Assembly: GCA_947452875.1 (NCBI GenBank)
Contig: CANGEZ010000029.1
Coordinates: 1-13,236, forward strand
Reading direction: 5' to 3'
DNA from: Chitinophagaceae bacterium
GTDB lineage: Bacteria; Bacteroidota; Bacteroidia; Chitinophagales; Chitinophagaceae
Length of the DNA stretch: 13,236 nt
Translations under genes and position numbers: made by a program
The notes under the pieces: generated by a model
Seen by the model: only the letters and a program-made list of their open reading frames with translations
What the model was told of the DNA's origin: nothing
Databases searched by the model: none
Shown: positions 1 to 7,586 of the stretch, in pieces
Layout of the letters: the number at the start of each line of letters is the position of its first letter
Numbering within the stretch: the stretch's first letter is position 1

Positions 1-1
1 A

Positions 2-826
2 ATCATTAATGGCACTCAAGATTTCTTTGATTTGTTATCAGGTTACGGAGTCAATATTCATTATCTCGGTGGCGAAACGGCTGATGTGGGTGATGTGGTG
101 AGAACCGTTGCCGTAAATGGTACCATGACAACCAGATGGCCTAAGAACAAAATTATTACCAACGATAAAATTGCTCCGGGTAATGTTATTGTAGGTTTGG
201 CAAGTTTTGGCAAGGCCATTTATGAAACGGAATATAACAGCGGTATTGGAAGCAATGGTCTGACTTCGGCCAGACATGATGCTTTATCTAAACATTATGC
301 TACTCATTTTAAAGAAAGTTACGATCCAGGAACGAATGAAGAAGTCGTTTACATTGGGAAAAATAAATTGACAGACATCGTTAAGTTCTCCAATGATAAG
401 TTTATTGAAGAAATCGAAATCGGGAAATTATTGTTGAGTCCTACCCGAACGTTTGCACCTGTTTTCATGAAATTATTTGAATCACATTTCGACAACATAA
501 ATGGGATCATTCATTGCAGTGGCGGAGGTCAAACCAAATGTATGAAATACATGCCAGGTGATTTTAAAGTGATTAAAGACAATCTCTTCATACCACCACC
601 GGTATTTCAATTAATACAAGCCAATAGCGGCGCTAGCTTGCGTGAAATGTATGAAGTGTTTAACATGGGATGCCGCATGGAAATTTATTGTGATGAAAAA
701 CATGCACAGGAAATAATTGATACGGCAACATCATTTGAAATTGATGCGCAAATTATCGGAAGGGTGGAAGCAGATGTTAAAAAAACACTTGAAATCAGAA
801 TCGGGGATGAAGTAATTGTTTATTAA
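2..826 (+). CDS. purM: Phosphoribosylformylglycinamidine cyclo-ligase (AIR synthase), 5'-truncated by window edge
   Basis: PurM closes the imidazole ring of formylglycinamidine ribonucleotide using ATP, giving aminoimidazole ribonucleotide in cytosolic de novo purine synthesis. The reading frame is open from base 2, so the visible 274 codons are the C-terminal portion and the true start is upstream of the window. Visible marks are a GGETAD motif (the family's conserved GGETA), a GIGSNGLTSARH segment corresponding to the family's SNG-containing loop, LLSPTRTFAPVF (family LLxPTR) and HCSGGGQTK (family TGGG). The divergent form of these motifs is like the longer PurM of Bacteroidota rather than the roughly 345-residue E. 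coli type; this comparison is from memory. A promoter for the next gene overlaps its last codons, so ftsE need not depend on purM transcription. A different AIR-synthase-superfamily enzyme is possible but less likely. Confidence 0.86.
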   Translation: MINGTQDFFDLLSGYGVNIHYLGGETADVGDVVRTVAVNGTMTTRWPKNKIITNDKIAPGNVIVGLASFGKAIYETEYNSGIGSNGLTSARHDALSKHYATHFKESYDPGTNEEVVYIGKNKLTDIVKFSNDKFIEEIEIGKLLLSPTRTFAPVFMKLFESHFDNINGIIHCSGGGQTKCMKYMPGDFKVIKDNLFIPPPVFQLIQANSGASLREMYEVFNMGCRMEIYCDEKHAQEIIDTATSFEIDAQIIGRVEADVKKTLEIRIGDEVIVY

Positions 827-846
827 AGATTCAGCCTTTACATTTG
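816..846 (+). promoter_or_regulatory. Bacteroidota-type promoter for ftsE
   Basis: A TTG at 816-818 is followed, after exactly 20 nt, by TACATTTG at 839-846, a full match to the Bacteroidota -7 element TAnnTTTG. Transcription would begin near 852, leaving a leader of about 30 nt before the ftsE ATG. The -33 part lies inside the last purM codons. This is a consensus match only; no start-site data are available. Confidence 0.6.
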
Positions 847-882
847 TTTTTCAAAAATTAATTAAAAAGTAAATTTATAGAT

Positions 883-1569
883 ATGTCTCGTTCTATTGTA
901 GAGTTAACCAACGTAAATATTTATCAAGGATCTAGTTTGATACTCGGAAATGTAAATATTTCTGTAGAAAAAGGTGAATTCGTTTATCTAGTGGGTAAAA
1001 CCGGAACAGGTAAAAGTAGCTTGCTTAAAACCATGTACGGCGATCTTGAACTTACAGAAGGAGAAGGATGGGTTGCCGGTCATAATCTTAAAGAACTAAC
1101 TTGGAAAACCGTTCCATTTTTACGCAGAAATATTGGTGTAGTGTTTCAGGATTTTCAATTGCTTACAGACAGAAATGTAAATGAAAATTTGAAATTCGTT
1201 TTGAAAGCGACAGGCTGGAAAGATGAAAAATTAATGGATGAAAAAATTAGCGATGTGTTGGATAAAGTAAATCTCAAAACCAAAGGATTTAAAATGCCAT
1301 TTGAATTGAGTGGTGGCGAACAACAACGAATTGACATCGCAAGGGCATTGCTCAATTCTCCGAAATTAATTCTTGCAGATGAGCCGACAGGTAACCTCGA
1401 TCCTGAAACCAGTGATGAAATCATGCAACTGCTTTTTCATATTTGCAAAGACTATGACACTTGTATCGTAATGGCTACACATGATTATATGGTTATCAAT
1501 AAATTTCCTGCTAGAACCATTAAAACGGAAAACGGAAAAGTGTTGGATAATGCTAGTATAATAGTTTAA
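883..1569 (+). CDS. ftsE: Cell-division ABC transporter ATP-binding protein FtsE
   Basis: FtsE is the cytoplasmic ATPase that, with membrane partner FtsX, controls peptidoglycan hydrolases at the division septum. The 228 residues carry a full ABC ATPase set: Walker A GKTGTGKSS at 38-46, Q-loop glutamine in VVFQD (Q89), signature LSGGEQQR at 142-149, Walker B LILADEP ending at E167, and H-loop histidine in ATHD (H200). The wording around them (KGEFVYLVGKTG, DRNVNENL, LKATGW) is what I recall of Bacteroidota FtsE, and the length suits that family. No ftsX follows; the next gene is on the opposite strand. From memory, ftsX is often encoded elsewhere in this phylum, so this need not be a loss. 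The last 17 bp overlap the end of a convergent glycosyltransferase gene. A lipoprotein-export (LolD-like) ATPase is the main alternative. Confidence 0.88.
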   Translation: MSRSIVELTNVNIYQGSSLILGNVNISVEKGEFVYLVGKTGTGKSSLLKTMYGDLELTEGEGWVAGHNLKELTWKTVPFLRRNIGVVFQDFQLLTDRNVNENLKFVLKATGWKDEKLMDEKISDVLDKVNLKTKGFKMPFELSGGEQQRIDIARALLNSPKLILADEPTGNLDPETSDEIMQLLFHICKDYDTCIVMATHDYMVINKFPARTIKTENGKVLDNASIIV

Positions 1570-2674
1570 TTAGCGTCTCAGCATTTTTATTATTGTCGTA
1601 TAATTCACCAAGGATTTGCTTTCTTTTGAGGATATCTTCTTCAGTAAATGGCTGTTCGAAAAGTCTGAGAATTTCAGTTGAAAATTCTTTTGTGTCTTCA
1701 GCGAAATAGCAAGCATCCTCTACGGCAGTTCCTTCGGCAGCAGCTTTGTTGACAAGGCAATGCCTTCCATTAAATAATGCATTGATTAATTTAAGTTTTA
1801 CGCCTGTAGAATTAAAGGAAGGTAGAATATTGACTTGTGCTTTTCTAATTAAATCATCTAATTCGAATTCGGATGGATTTTCCACCAAACAGGTATTGAG
1901 TTGCTGGTATGCAGCTTTTTTTAATGTAGAAGATGGGTTTTTCCCGGCCACTACAAATGGTATATTTATTTTACTAAAAATTTCTTCCAGTAACCATATT
2001 GCAGCTTTCTCGTTTTCATTTACAGATAAATTTCCATGATACAAACAGAAATTGCCTTCACCTACTTTGCTTTTTATTTGAGACCATGGAATGAATACCG
2101 GAAGGAAATGAAGATCTTGGGCATGGAAATCATTTTTGTATAATGCTTCATCAGTTTTACTAACGGTCAAAAATGTTGAAGTTTGCGCTAGTTTTTTTTC
2201 GTACTTCTTTAATAAAATCGATTCTATGAAATAGTACATTTTTCTAAAAATTCCCGACTCTGCTGCATGAAGATTTTTGTAATAACTATATTCAACATTA
2301 TGCAATCTCACCAACACTTTTCTATTTTTTAGTTTCCCTTTAAAGAGGTGATAAGTGCAATGTATGCCTTCTAATAAAATTGGGTAACTGTCTTTTTCAA
2401 GGTTAATCAACAGATTTTTATCACAACGAGACAATACAATGTAAGGAATGGAATAGGGTAGAATGGATAAGTTTTTCTTTCGAGGATAATAATCTACAGA
2501 TTCGCAGTAGCGATTAAGCATAGGTTGCTCTGCGCGTTTGCTGGTATAGCAATGTAGATGAATCTTGATGCCCAATTGGTGAAGTGTTTTTATTTTATAA
2601 AATAAATCCACGACGCCACCAAAATCGGCAGGCCAGGGAACATCATGAGTGACAATATGGAGATGTTTATCCAA
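1553..2674 (-). CDS. GT4-like glycosyltransferase, last gene of a surface-sugar operon
   Basis: This is a probable retaining glycosyltransferase of the GT-B fold, transferring a sugar from a nucleotide donor in surface polysaccharide or LPS assembly at the inner membrane face. The N-terminus HLHIVTHDVPWPADFGGV has the expected first beta strand and a GG loop. A C-terminal donor-site-like segment reads ILPSFNSTGVKLKLINAL, where many GT4 enzymes have a GTGVKLKLLEAL-like helix; a classical EX7E pair is not obvious. No ATG lies near the N-terminus. I chose TTG at 2674, which leaves only MD before KHLHIVTHD and overlaps the upstream gene's stop by 8 bp. A TTG at 2695 would add seven residues and a 29-bp overlap. 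Acceptor and donor cannot be told from sequence. The gene ends inside the ftsE coding end. Confidence 0.8.
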   Translation of the reverse strand: MDKHLHIVTHDVPWPADFGGVVDLFYKIKTLHQLGIKIHLHCYTSKRAEQPMLNRYCESVDYYPRKKNLSILPYSIPYIVLSRCDKNLLINLEKDSYPILLEGIHCTYHLFKGKLKNRKVLVRLHNVEYSYYKNLHAAESGIFRKMYYFIESILLKKYEKKLAQTSTFLTVSKTDEALYKNDFHAQDLHFLPVFIPWSQIKSKVGEGNFCLYHGNLSVNENEKAAIWLLEEIFSKINIPFVVAGKNPSSTLKKAAYQQLNTCLVENPSEFELDDLIRKAQVNILPSFNSTGVKLKLINALFNGRHCLVNKAAAEGTAVEDACYFAEDTKEFSTEILRLFEQPFTEEDILKRKQILGELYDNNKNAETLIKLLY

Positions 2675-3755
2675 AAATTTTCTTATAAAAAGCAATCAAT
2701 GTTTTCTCTTCGTTTTGCCAACAAAGTTCTTTTGCGGCGGTTTTGCAATTTTCATGCAATGACTTCCAAAGCGATTCGTCTTCCAAAAGCCGGCTTACGA
2801 CTAATGCAATTGAATCCGGTTTAAGGTCGTCTATTAAAACAGCAATATCGTATTTTTTGTTCAGTTCTTTATAAAGTGGGTAATCTACGCATATTTGTGG
2901 TGTGCCTGCATGGATATAATCAAAAAATCGATTGGCAAGGGAATAATAGTTGCTTTTGGCGTCTTTTTCAAACAGGGTAATCCCAATGTAAGATTTACTT
3001 GTTATTTCCTGCAGTGAGTCTGGTGACAACATGCCTTTGAAAATAACTTTATCCTCAACTTGGTGAATGCGACTTAGTTCCATTGCCTGCTGCATGAAAT
3101 TACCATCGCCACAAATGATGAGTTTACAGTTGATGAATTTCATTGCAGGAATCAGTGTTTCAAAGCTTCGCCCTTCATTAACTGCACCTTGATATAATAT
3201 GAATTTTTCTTTTTGTTGAGCACTTTTATTTTCATCCAACAAGGCAATACTTCTGATGACTTCAAAATCAAATTTATATAATTTCTTGAATTCTTCTGCG
3301 ATTACATGGTTAACTGTATAGGCAAGTTTATACTTAGGCAAAGCATATTTTTCTATCGATTTCCAGATTTTATAAATCTTTGGCCTTGATGAAATCTCTT
3401 TCATTTCACAAAACAACTCATGTGCATCGTATATTCTTGGAATCTTTTTTAATGAAGAAGCCCATAAACAAGGAATAATCGTATCCAAATCAATAGCGCA
3501 AATCCCATCTGCTTTTGCAAACAATAAATAGATGAACAATCTGATGTTGTATTCAATATAAAACAGTTTGCCTTTTTCGAAAAAACAGTAAAGTCTTTTT
3601 TGTTTGAAGGGCTTATTTTCTAGTGGTTGTGAGTTTCTTTTTTTTCTTCCAACTAAGGTAATGACATATCCTTCATTAGCCAAAGAAGTGCATATACGAA
3701 TCATGCGCTGGTCGTAGTTCAAATCGTTGGTTACTGTGAAAATGATGGATGACAA
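2667..3755 (-). CDS. GT4-like glycosyltransferase, middle gene of the operon
   Basis: This is a 362-residue putative GT-B glycosyltransferase, presumably acting in the same surface glycan pathway as its neighbours. The N-terminus (SSIIFTVTNDLNYDQRMIRI) is a Rossmann-type first strand followed by the YDQRM segment common in Bacteroidota group 1 transferases. The central linker and second strand include FILYQGAVNEGRSFETLI and IICGDGNF. The donor-binding region reads SLANRFFDYIHAGTPQI, close to the usual NKFFDYIxAGxP. There is no ATG at a suitable place; TTG at 3755 gives an N-terminus that fits the family. It starts 20 nt after the stop of the oxidoreductase gene and its stop overlaps the start of the next transferase, so the three genes are very likely co-transcribed. 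Sugar specificity is unknown. Confidence 0.82.
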   Translation of the reverse strand: MSSIIFTVTNDLNYDQRMIRICTSLANEGYVITLVGRKKRNSQPLENKPFKQKRLYCFFEKGKLFYIEYNIRLFIYLLFAKADGICAIDLDTIIPCLWASSLKKIPRIYDAHELFCEMKEISSRPKIYKIWKSIEKYALPKYKLAYTVNHVIAEEFKKLYKFDFEVIRSIALLDENKSAQQKEKFILYQGAVNEGRSFETLIPAMKFINCKLIICGDGNFMQQAMELSRIHQVEDKVIFKGMLSPDSLQEITSKSYIGITLFEKDAKSNYYSLANRFFDYIHAGTPQICVDYPLYKELNKKYDIAVLIDDLKPDSIALVVSRLLEDESLWKSLHENCKTAAKELCWQNEEKTLIAFYKKIFG

Positions 3756-3775
3756 TTGGCTAAATTTTCTGTTAT

Positions 3776-4783
3776 TTAAGGAGTGTTTTTAATGGCAGCT
3801 TCAAAAATCATGTCTATGATTTCTACCGTTTTTTTTCCATCGTGTGCACTGGCAAATTGACTATCAGCATCATCAATCGCTTTCAATAGATTTTCGTAAA
3901 CTTTATCATGATTGCTCATACTTCCTTGATAAAACCCATAATCATTGGCAGGGTTTCCCATTTCATTTACGTCGATGTGTCGTCCTTCGATTGACTGGTA
4001 TTCAATAGTATTCAAATATTGGCCGCCAATTTTAATTGTCCCTTTTTCTCCAAACAATGTAATCGAACCTTCCATGTTTTTTTTGAAAGTATTTACATTG
4101 TAATTCATGGTGCCGATGGCTCCGCTGATCATTTCAAATAACACCACACCTGCATCTTCAATGTCGATTTTATCATGTTGAAAATTGGATATAGTAGCTT
4201 TTACAGATTTCACATCGCCCAATAACCAATACAGCAAATCAATAAAATGACTGAATTGAGTGAATAATGTTCCGCCGTCCATTTCTTTTTTTCCTTTCCA
4301 TGAACTAATGTAATATTCATCCGGTCGGTTCCAAAAGCAATTGATTTGAAAAGAATTGATTTTGCCCAGTTTATTATCGTTCAACAATGATTTTAATGCG
4401 ACCACAGGTGGATTATACCGGTTTTGTTTTACAACGAATAACTTTTTATGGTTAAGGTCGGCAGCTTCAATCATTTTTTGAGCATCAGCTACATGTATTG
4501 CCAAGGGTTTTTCGCAAAGCGCATGTTTGCCATGATTCAATGCTAAAATGGAATGTTCGGCGTGTAAATAATTGGGTGTGCAGATGCTTACGATTTCAAT
4601 TTCTGGGAGAGCAAGTAGCATGGTTTCGACATTGTCAAAATACGCAACATTGTAGGTATTGGCTAGTAGTCTTGCTTTTTCGATATCGATATCACAAACG
4701 GCCACTAGTTTTGCCATTCGGCTGATTTGCAGTGCATGTCGCTCCGCAATTCTTCCACAACCGATGATGGCAAATTTTCTCAT
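3776..4783 (-). CDS. Gfo/Idh/MocA family NAD(P)-dependent sugar oxidoreductase
   Basis: This is a cytosolic dehydrogenase or oxidase of the Gfo/Idh/MocA family, first gene of the operon. The N-terminal Rossmann fold is marked by AIIGCGRIAERH (about residues 5-16), then the acidic strand-end VCDID. The family's EKP motif is at 91-93 with catalytic Lys92, and an H-x2-D pair (His179, Asp182) follows DGGTLFTQFS, as expected for the C-terminal substrate domain. The QNRYNPP and WNRPDEYY segments resemble WlbA/WbpB-like enzymes that oxidise UDP-sugars at C3 in O-antigen synthesis. That would fit two glycosyltransferases downstream, but the substrate is an inference; an inositol or free-sugar dehydrogenase cannot be excluded. 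The start is an ATG at 4783, placed right before the Rossmann strand. A 10-bp perfect palindrome lies 3 bp ahead of the start codon. Confidence 0.88.
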   Translation of the reverse strand: MRKFAIIGCGRIAERHALQISRMAKLVAVCDIDIEKARLLANTYNVAYFDNVETMLLALPEIEIVSICTPNYLHAEHSILALNHGKHALCEKPLAIHVADAQKMIEAADLNHKKLFVVKQNRYNPPVVALKSLLNDNKLGKINSFQINCFWNRPDEYYISSWKGKKEMDGGTLFTQFSHFIDLLYWLLGDVKSVKATISNFQHDKIDIEDAGVVLFEMISGAIGTMNYNVNTFKKNMEGSITLFGEKGTIKIGGQYLNTIEYQSIEGRHIDVNEMGNPANDYGFYQGSMSNHDKVYENLLKAIDDADSQFASAHDGKKTVEIIDMIFEAAIKNTP

Positions 4784-4786
4784 GTT

Positions 4787-4796
4787 GCAAATTTGC
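4787..4796. promoter_or_regulatory. Palindrome GCAAATTTGC just before the oxidoreductase start
   Basis: This 10-bp perfect palindrome is 3 bp upstream of the minus-strand start codon at 4783. It could be an operator or a short mRNA hairpin controlling translation of the sugar operon. AT-rich palindromes of this size do occur by chance, so the call is weak. Confidence 0.25.
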
Positions 4797-4897
4797 GTTA
4801 TTAATTTGAGTTGACTCGCTCAATTTTTAATTTTTAAATACAGATTAGTTCGATAAACACATTTTTCAACTCTTTTTTTTACAATTCTTGAATATTC

Positions 4898-4929
4898 TTG
4901 TGGTTTTTCGAATGTAATTGTTAACTTCG
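4898..4929 (+). promoter_or_regulatory. Likely Bacteroidota-type promoter for rpsO-pnp
   Basis: TTG at 4898-4900, then 21 nt, then TAACTTCG at 4922-4929, one base off TAnnTTTG. A start near 4936 would give a leader of about 45 nt that is rich in A and contains a short inverted repeat (AAAAC at 4951-4955, GTTTT at 4961-4965). Position and spacing fit, but the -7 match is imperfect. Confidence 0.45.
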
Positions 4930-4982
4930 CACCCGAATAAAAAAAGTAATAAAACACAGCGTTTTAAAAAAAAATCAAAGAA

Positions 4983-5255
4983 ATGTCTCATTTAACAAGC
5001 GAAAGAAAGGTTACCATTTTTACAACATATGGTGGTAAACCAACAAACACAGGTTCTATCGAAGGTCAGGTTGCTATGCTTACAGAACGCATCAACCACA
5101 TTTCCAATCATTTGAAAGGAAACAAAAAAGATTTCTCTTCACAAAGAGGTTTGATGATGATGGTAGGTAAACGTAAGCGTTTATTAACTTACCTAAGCAA
5201 GCACGATCTTAGCGGTTACAGAGCTTTAATCGAGAAATTAGGTCTCCGTAAATAA
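4983..5255 (+). CDS. rpsO: 30S ribosomal protein S15
   Basis: S15 binds 16S rRNA in the central domain early in small-subunit assembly and contributes to a bridge to the 50S subunit. The 90 residues match the family's usual 88-90. Family features are the loop TGSIEGQVAMLTERI, the NHLKGNKKDFSSQRGLMMMVGKRKRLLTYL helix pair with the conserved HLK, D-S-RGL and RKRLL residues, and the closing YRALIEKLGLRK. The ATG at 4983 gives the standard N-terminus. It is followed by pnp 123 bp downstream, an order conserved in many bacteria. S15 represses its own translation in several bacteria, but I could not identify a matching fold in this leader. Confidence 0.97.
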   Translation: MSHLTSERKVTIFTTYGGKPTNTGSIEGQVAMLTERINHISNHLKGNKKDFSSQRGLMMMVGKRKRLLTYLSKHDLSGYRALIEKLGLRK

Positions 5256-5282
5256 TTTATATTCATGCATGTCATTTGAATC

Positions 5283-5310
5283 ATTCCCAACTGTTTTTGC
5301 TGTTGGGAAT
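5283..5310 (+). terminator. Hairpin after rpsO, possible weak terminator or processing site
   Basis: ATTCCCAAC (5283-5291) pairs perfectly with GTTGGGAAT (5302-5310) around a 10-nt T-rich loop. Only a broken T tract (TGTTCTTTGT) follows, so full termination is doubtful. It sits in the rpsO-pnp spacer, where E. coli also has a terminator and RNase-processed hairpins. It may set the rpsO to pnp ratio or protect the rpsO 3' end. Confidence 0.55.
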
Positions 5311-5338
5311 TGTTCTTTGTACATGATTTATTTTAACT

Positions 5339-5364
5339 GCCGGCAGCATGTCTTGCTAGCTGGT
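5339..5364 (+). promoter_or_regulatory. Leader hairpin just upstream of pnp
   Basis: CCGGC-AGCA (5340-5348) can pair with TGCT-A-GCTGG (5354-5363) around a 5-nt loop. This gives nine pairs including one G-T wobble and one bulged A, extendable by a G-T pair at 5339/5364. It is GC-richer than its surroundings and ends 14 nt before the pnp ATG. In E. coli a pnp leader stem is cut by RNase III and then used for PNPase autoregulation; a similar role here is inference. Confidence 0.35.
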
Positions 5365-5378
5365 TCAAATCAATTCAA

Positions 5379-7526
5379 ATGTCATTTTTACAATCAAAAT
5401 CAGTAAAATTCGATATTGGTGGTGGCCGTGAGGTAACCATCGAAACAGGAAAAATGGCTCGTCAAGCTGACGGTGCCGTAACTGTAAGACAAGGCAATTG
5501 TATCATTTTAGCTACAGTGGTTGCCAATAAAGATCCAAAAGACGGTCAAAGCTTCTTCCCTTTATCAGTAGATTATCAAGAGAAATTCGCTTCTGCAGGT
5601 CGTGTTCCGGGTTCTTTTTTCAAAAGAGAAGCTCGCTTGAACGATTATGAAATTTTAACCTCAAGATTAATAGACAGAGCGCTTCGCCCTTTATTTCCTG
5701 AAGATTACTTATGTGATGTTCAAGTATTAGTATCATTGATTTCATCTGATGATGAAGTAATGCCGGATGCATTGGCTTGTTTGGCAGCATCTGCAGCTTT
5801 GGCTGTGTCTGATATTCCTGTAATGGAAATCATCTCTGAAGTACGTATCGGACGTATCAATGGCGAAATGATTGTAAATCCAACCAGATCTCAAATGGCA
5901 GCATCTGATATGGAATTTATTATCGCAGCTACGAGCAAAAATATCATGATGGTGGAAGGAGAGAGCGACGAGTGTCAAGAAGAAGATTTGGTAAAGGCTC
6001 TTGAATTGGCTCATGATGCGATCAGAGTTCAGGTGAAAGCTCAAGAACAATTAAGAGATATAGTGGGAATCACTTCAAAAAGAGATTACAAAAAGCCATA
6101 TCGCAACGATGAGCTTAATGAAAAAATCAAAGCTTTCGCAAAAGATAAAATGTATGCTATTTCTGCTTCAGCATCAGCAAAGCATGAAAGAAGCGATGCT
6201 TATAAATTATTACAACAAGAATTAGTGGCTCATTTGGGTGAAGAATTGGCTTCTGAAGACAAAGCTTTAATTGGTCATTATTTCGGAGAACTACAATATT
6301 ATGTAGTTCGCGATATGATTTTAAACGATCGCAAGCGTCTTGATGGAAGAGGAACTGAAGATATTCGTCAGTTGGAAATGGAAATTGATTTGTTGCCAAC
6401 TCCCCACGGATCTTCTTTATTTACAAGAGGTGAAACACAATCACTTACGACTGTTACTTTAGGGACTCCTTTAGATGAGTTGTTGATTGAAAGCGCGCAC
6501 TCATCTGAATACAGCAAGTTTATTTTGCACTATAATTTCCCTCCATTCAGTACCGGTGAAGTGAAAATGATGAGAGGTGTTGGTAGAAGAGAAGTAGGAC
6601 ATGGTAATTTGGCTATGCGTTCTTTAAAGAAAATGATGCCAGGTAAAGATTATCCATATACAGTGAGAGTGGTAAGTGATATTTTGGAAAGTAATGGTTC
6701 TTCTTCAATGGCCACTGTTTGTGCCGGTTCATTGGCTTTGATGGATGCGGGTGTGCCTTTGAAAAAACATGTTAGTGGCGTTGCGATGGGATTGATTACA
6801 AAAGGGGATCAATATGCAATTCTTACAGATATCCTTGGCGATGAAGATCATTTAGGTGATATGGATTTCAAAGTTACCGGAACTAAAGATGGCATATGTG
6901 GTGTTCAAATGGATATTAAAGTTGACGGATTGAGCATGGATGTAATGCGCGAAGCTTTAGCTCAGGCTAAGAAAGGTCGTATGCACATTCTCGAAGCGAT
7001 GCATAATTGTACTTTAGCACCAAGAGAAGAGGTAAAGCCTCATGCTCCTCGTATGGTAAAATTGATTATCGATAAAGAATATATCGGAGCGGTGATCGGG
7101 CCAGGTGGAAAAATCATCCAAGAAATTCAACGTGAAACTGGAGCTACTATCAACATCGAAGAAGTAGACAACCATGGCGAAGTGAGTATTTTCTCAAAAG
7201 AAAAAACATCATTGGATCGTGCAGTAGCTTGGGTGAATGGCATTACTGCTGTTCCTGAAGTTGGACAATCATACGAAGGAACTGTAAAAAGCATCAAAGA
7301 ATTCGGTGCTTTCGTAGAGTTCTTGCCAAAGAAAGAAGGTTTGCTTCACATCAGTGAAATCAGCTGGAAACGTTTGGAATCTATGGAAGGTATCTTCAGA
7401 GAAGGTGATAAAGTAAAAGTGAAATTACTTGAAGTTGACCCTCGTACAGGTAAATTCAAATTGAGCAGAAAAGCATTGATGCCAAAACCAGAGGCACCAG
7501 CCAAACCTCAATCTGATAATAATTAA
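5379..7526 (+). CDS. pnp: Polyribonucleotide nucleotidyltransferase (PNPase)
   Basis: PNPase degrades RNA 3' to 5' by phosphorolysis, releasing nucleoside diphosphates, and can add 3' tails; it acts as a cytosolic trimer. The 715 residues show the full domain order: first RNase PH-like domain (about 10-145), a helical linker domain (about 150-240), the second catalytic RNase PH-like domain (about 320-540), a KH domain (about 558-620) with the GxxG loop in IGAVIGPGGKII, and an S1 domain (about 627-697) with GTVKSIKEFGAFVEF. The catalytic loop DILGDEDHLGDMDFK holds Asp488 and Asp494, matching the Mg-binding Asp486 and Asp492 of E. coli. The ATG at 5379 fits the family N-terminus. The C-terminal tail is short and rich in Pro, Ala and Lys. 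It follows rpsO and ends before a strong terminator. Confidence 0.97.
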   Translation: MSFLQSKSVKFDIGGGREVTIETGKMARQADGAVTVRQGNCIILATVVANKDPKDGQSFFPLSVDYQEKFASAGRVPGSFFKREARLNDYEILTSRLIDRALRPLFPEDYLCDVQVLVSLISSDDEVMPDALACLAASAALAVSDIPVMEIISEVRIGRINGEMIVNPTRSQMAASDMEFIIAATSKNIMMVEGESDECQEEDLVKALELAHDAIRVQVKAQEQLRDIVGITSKRDYKKPYRNDELNEKIKAFAKDKMYAISASASAKHERSDAYKLLQQELVAHLGEELASEDKALIGHYFGELQYYVVRDMILNDRKRLDGRGTEDIRQLEMEIDLLPTPHGSSLFTRGETQSLTTVTLGTPLDELLIESAHSSEYSKFILHYNFPPFSTGEVKMMRGVGRREVGHGNLAMRSLKKMMPGKDYPYTVRVVSDILESNGSSSMATVCAGSLALMDAGVPLKKHVSGVAMGLITKGDQYAILTDILGDEDHLGDMDFKVTGTKDGICGVQMDIKVDGLSMDVMREALAQAKKGRMHILEAMHNCTLAPREEVKPHAPRMVKLIIDKEYIGAVIGPGGKIIQEIQRETGATINIEEVDNHGEVSIFSKEKTSLDRAVAWVNGITAVPEVGQSYEGTVKSIKEFGAFVEFLPKKEGLLHISEISWKRLESMEGIFREGDKVKVKLLEVDPRTGKFKLSRKALMPKPEAPAKPQSDNN

Positions 7527-7549
7527 TCAATTCAAAAAATTATAACCTC

Positions 7550-7583
7550 AACTGCAGCTTTCAAAACCGGCTGCAGTTTTTTT
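7550..7583 (+). terminator. Intrinsic terminator after pnp
   Basis: AACTGCAGC (7550-7558) and GCTGCAGTT (7570-7578) form a perfect 9-bp stem around an 11-nt loop, followed directly by an unbroken T run at 7577-7583. This is a textbook Rho-independent terminator for rpsO-pnp. It ends only three bases before the prmA ATG at 7587. Confidence 0.85.
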
Positions 7584-7586
7584 ATT

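Noticed and set aside
4498..4725. Plus-strand open frame within the oxidoreductase
   Set aside because: It lies antisense to the conserved Rossmann and EKP regions and resembles no protein family I know.
4909..4916. Minus-strand TACATTCG as a promoter for the sugar operon
   Set aside because: Imperfect match and no TTG at the expected distance upstream on that strand.
4951..4965. AAAAC/GTTTT stem in the rpsO leader as an S15 autoregulatory element
   Set aside because: A 5-6 bp AT-rich stem in an A-rich leader is expected by chance and does not resemble known S15-binding folds.
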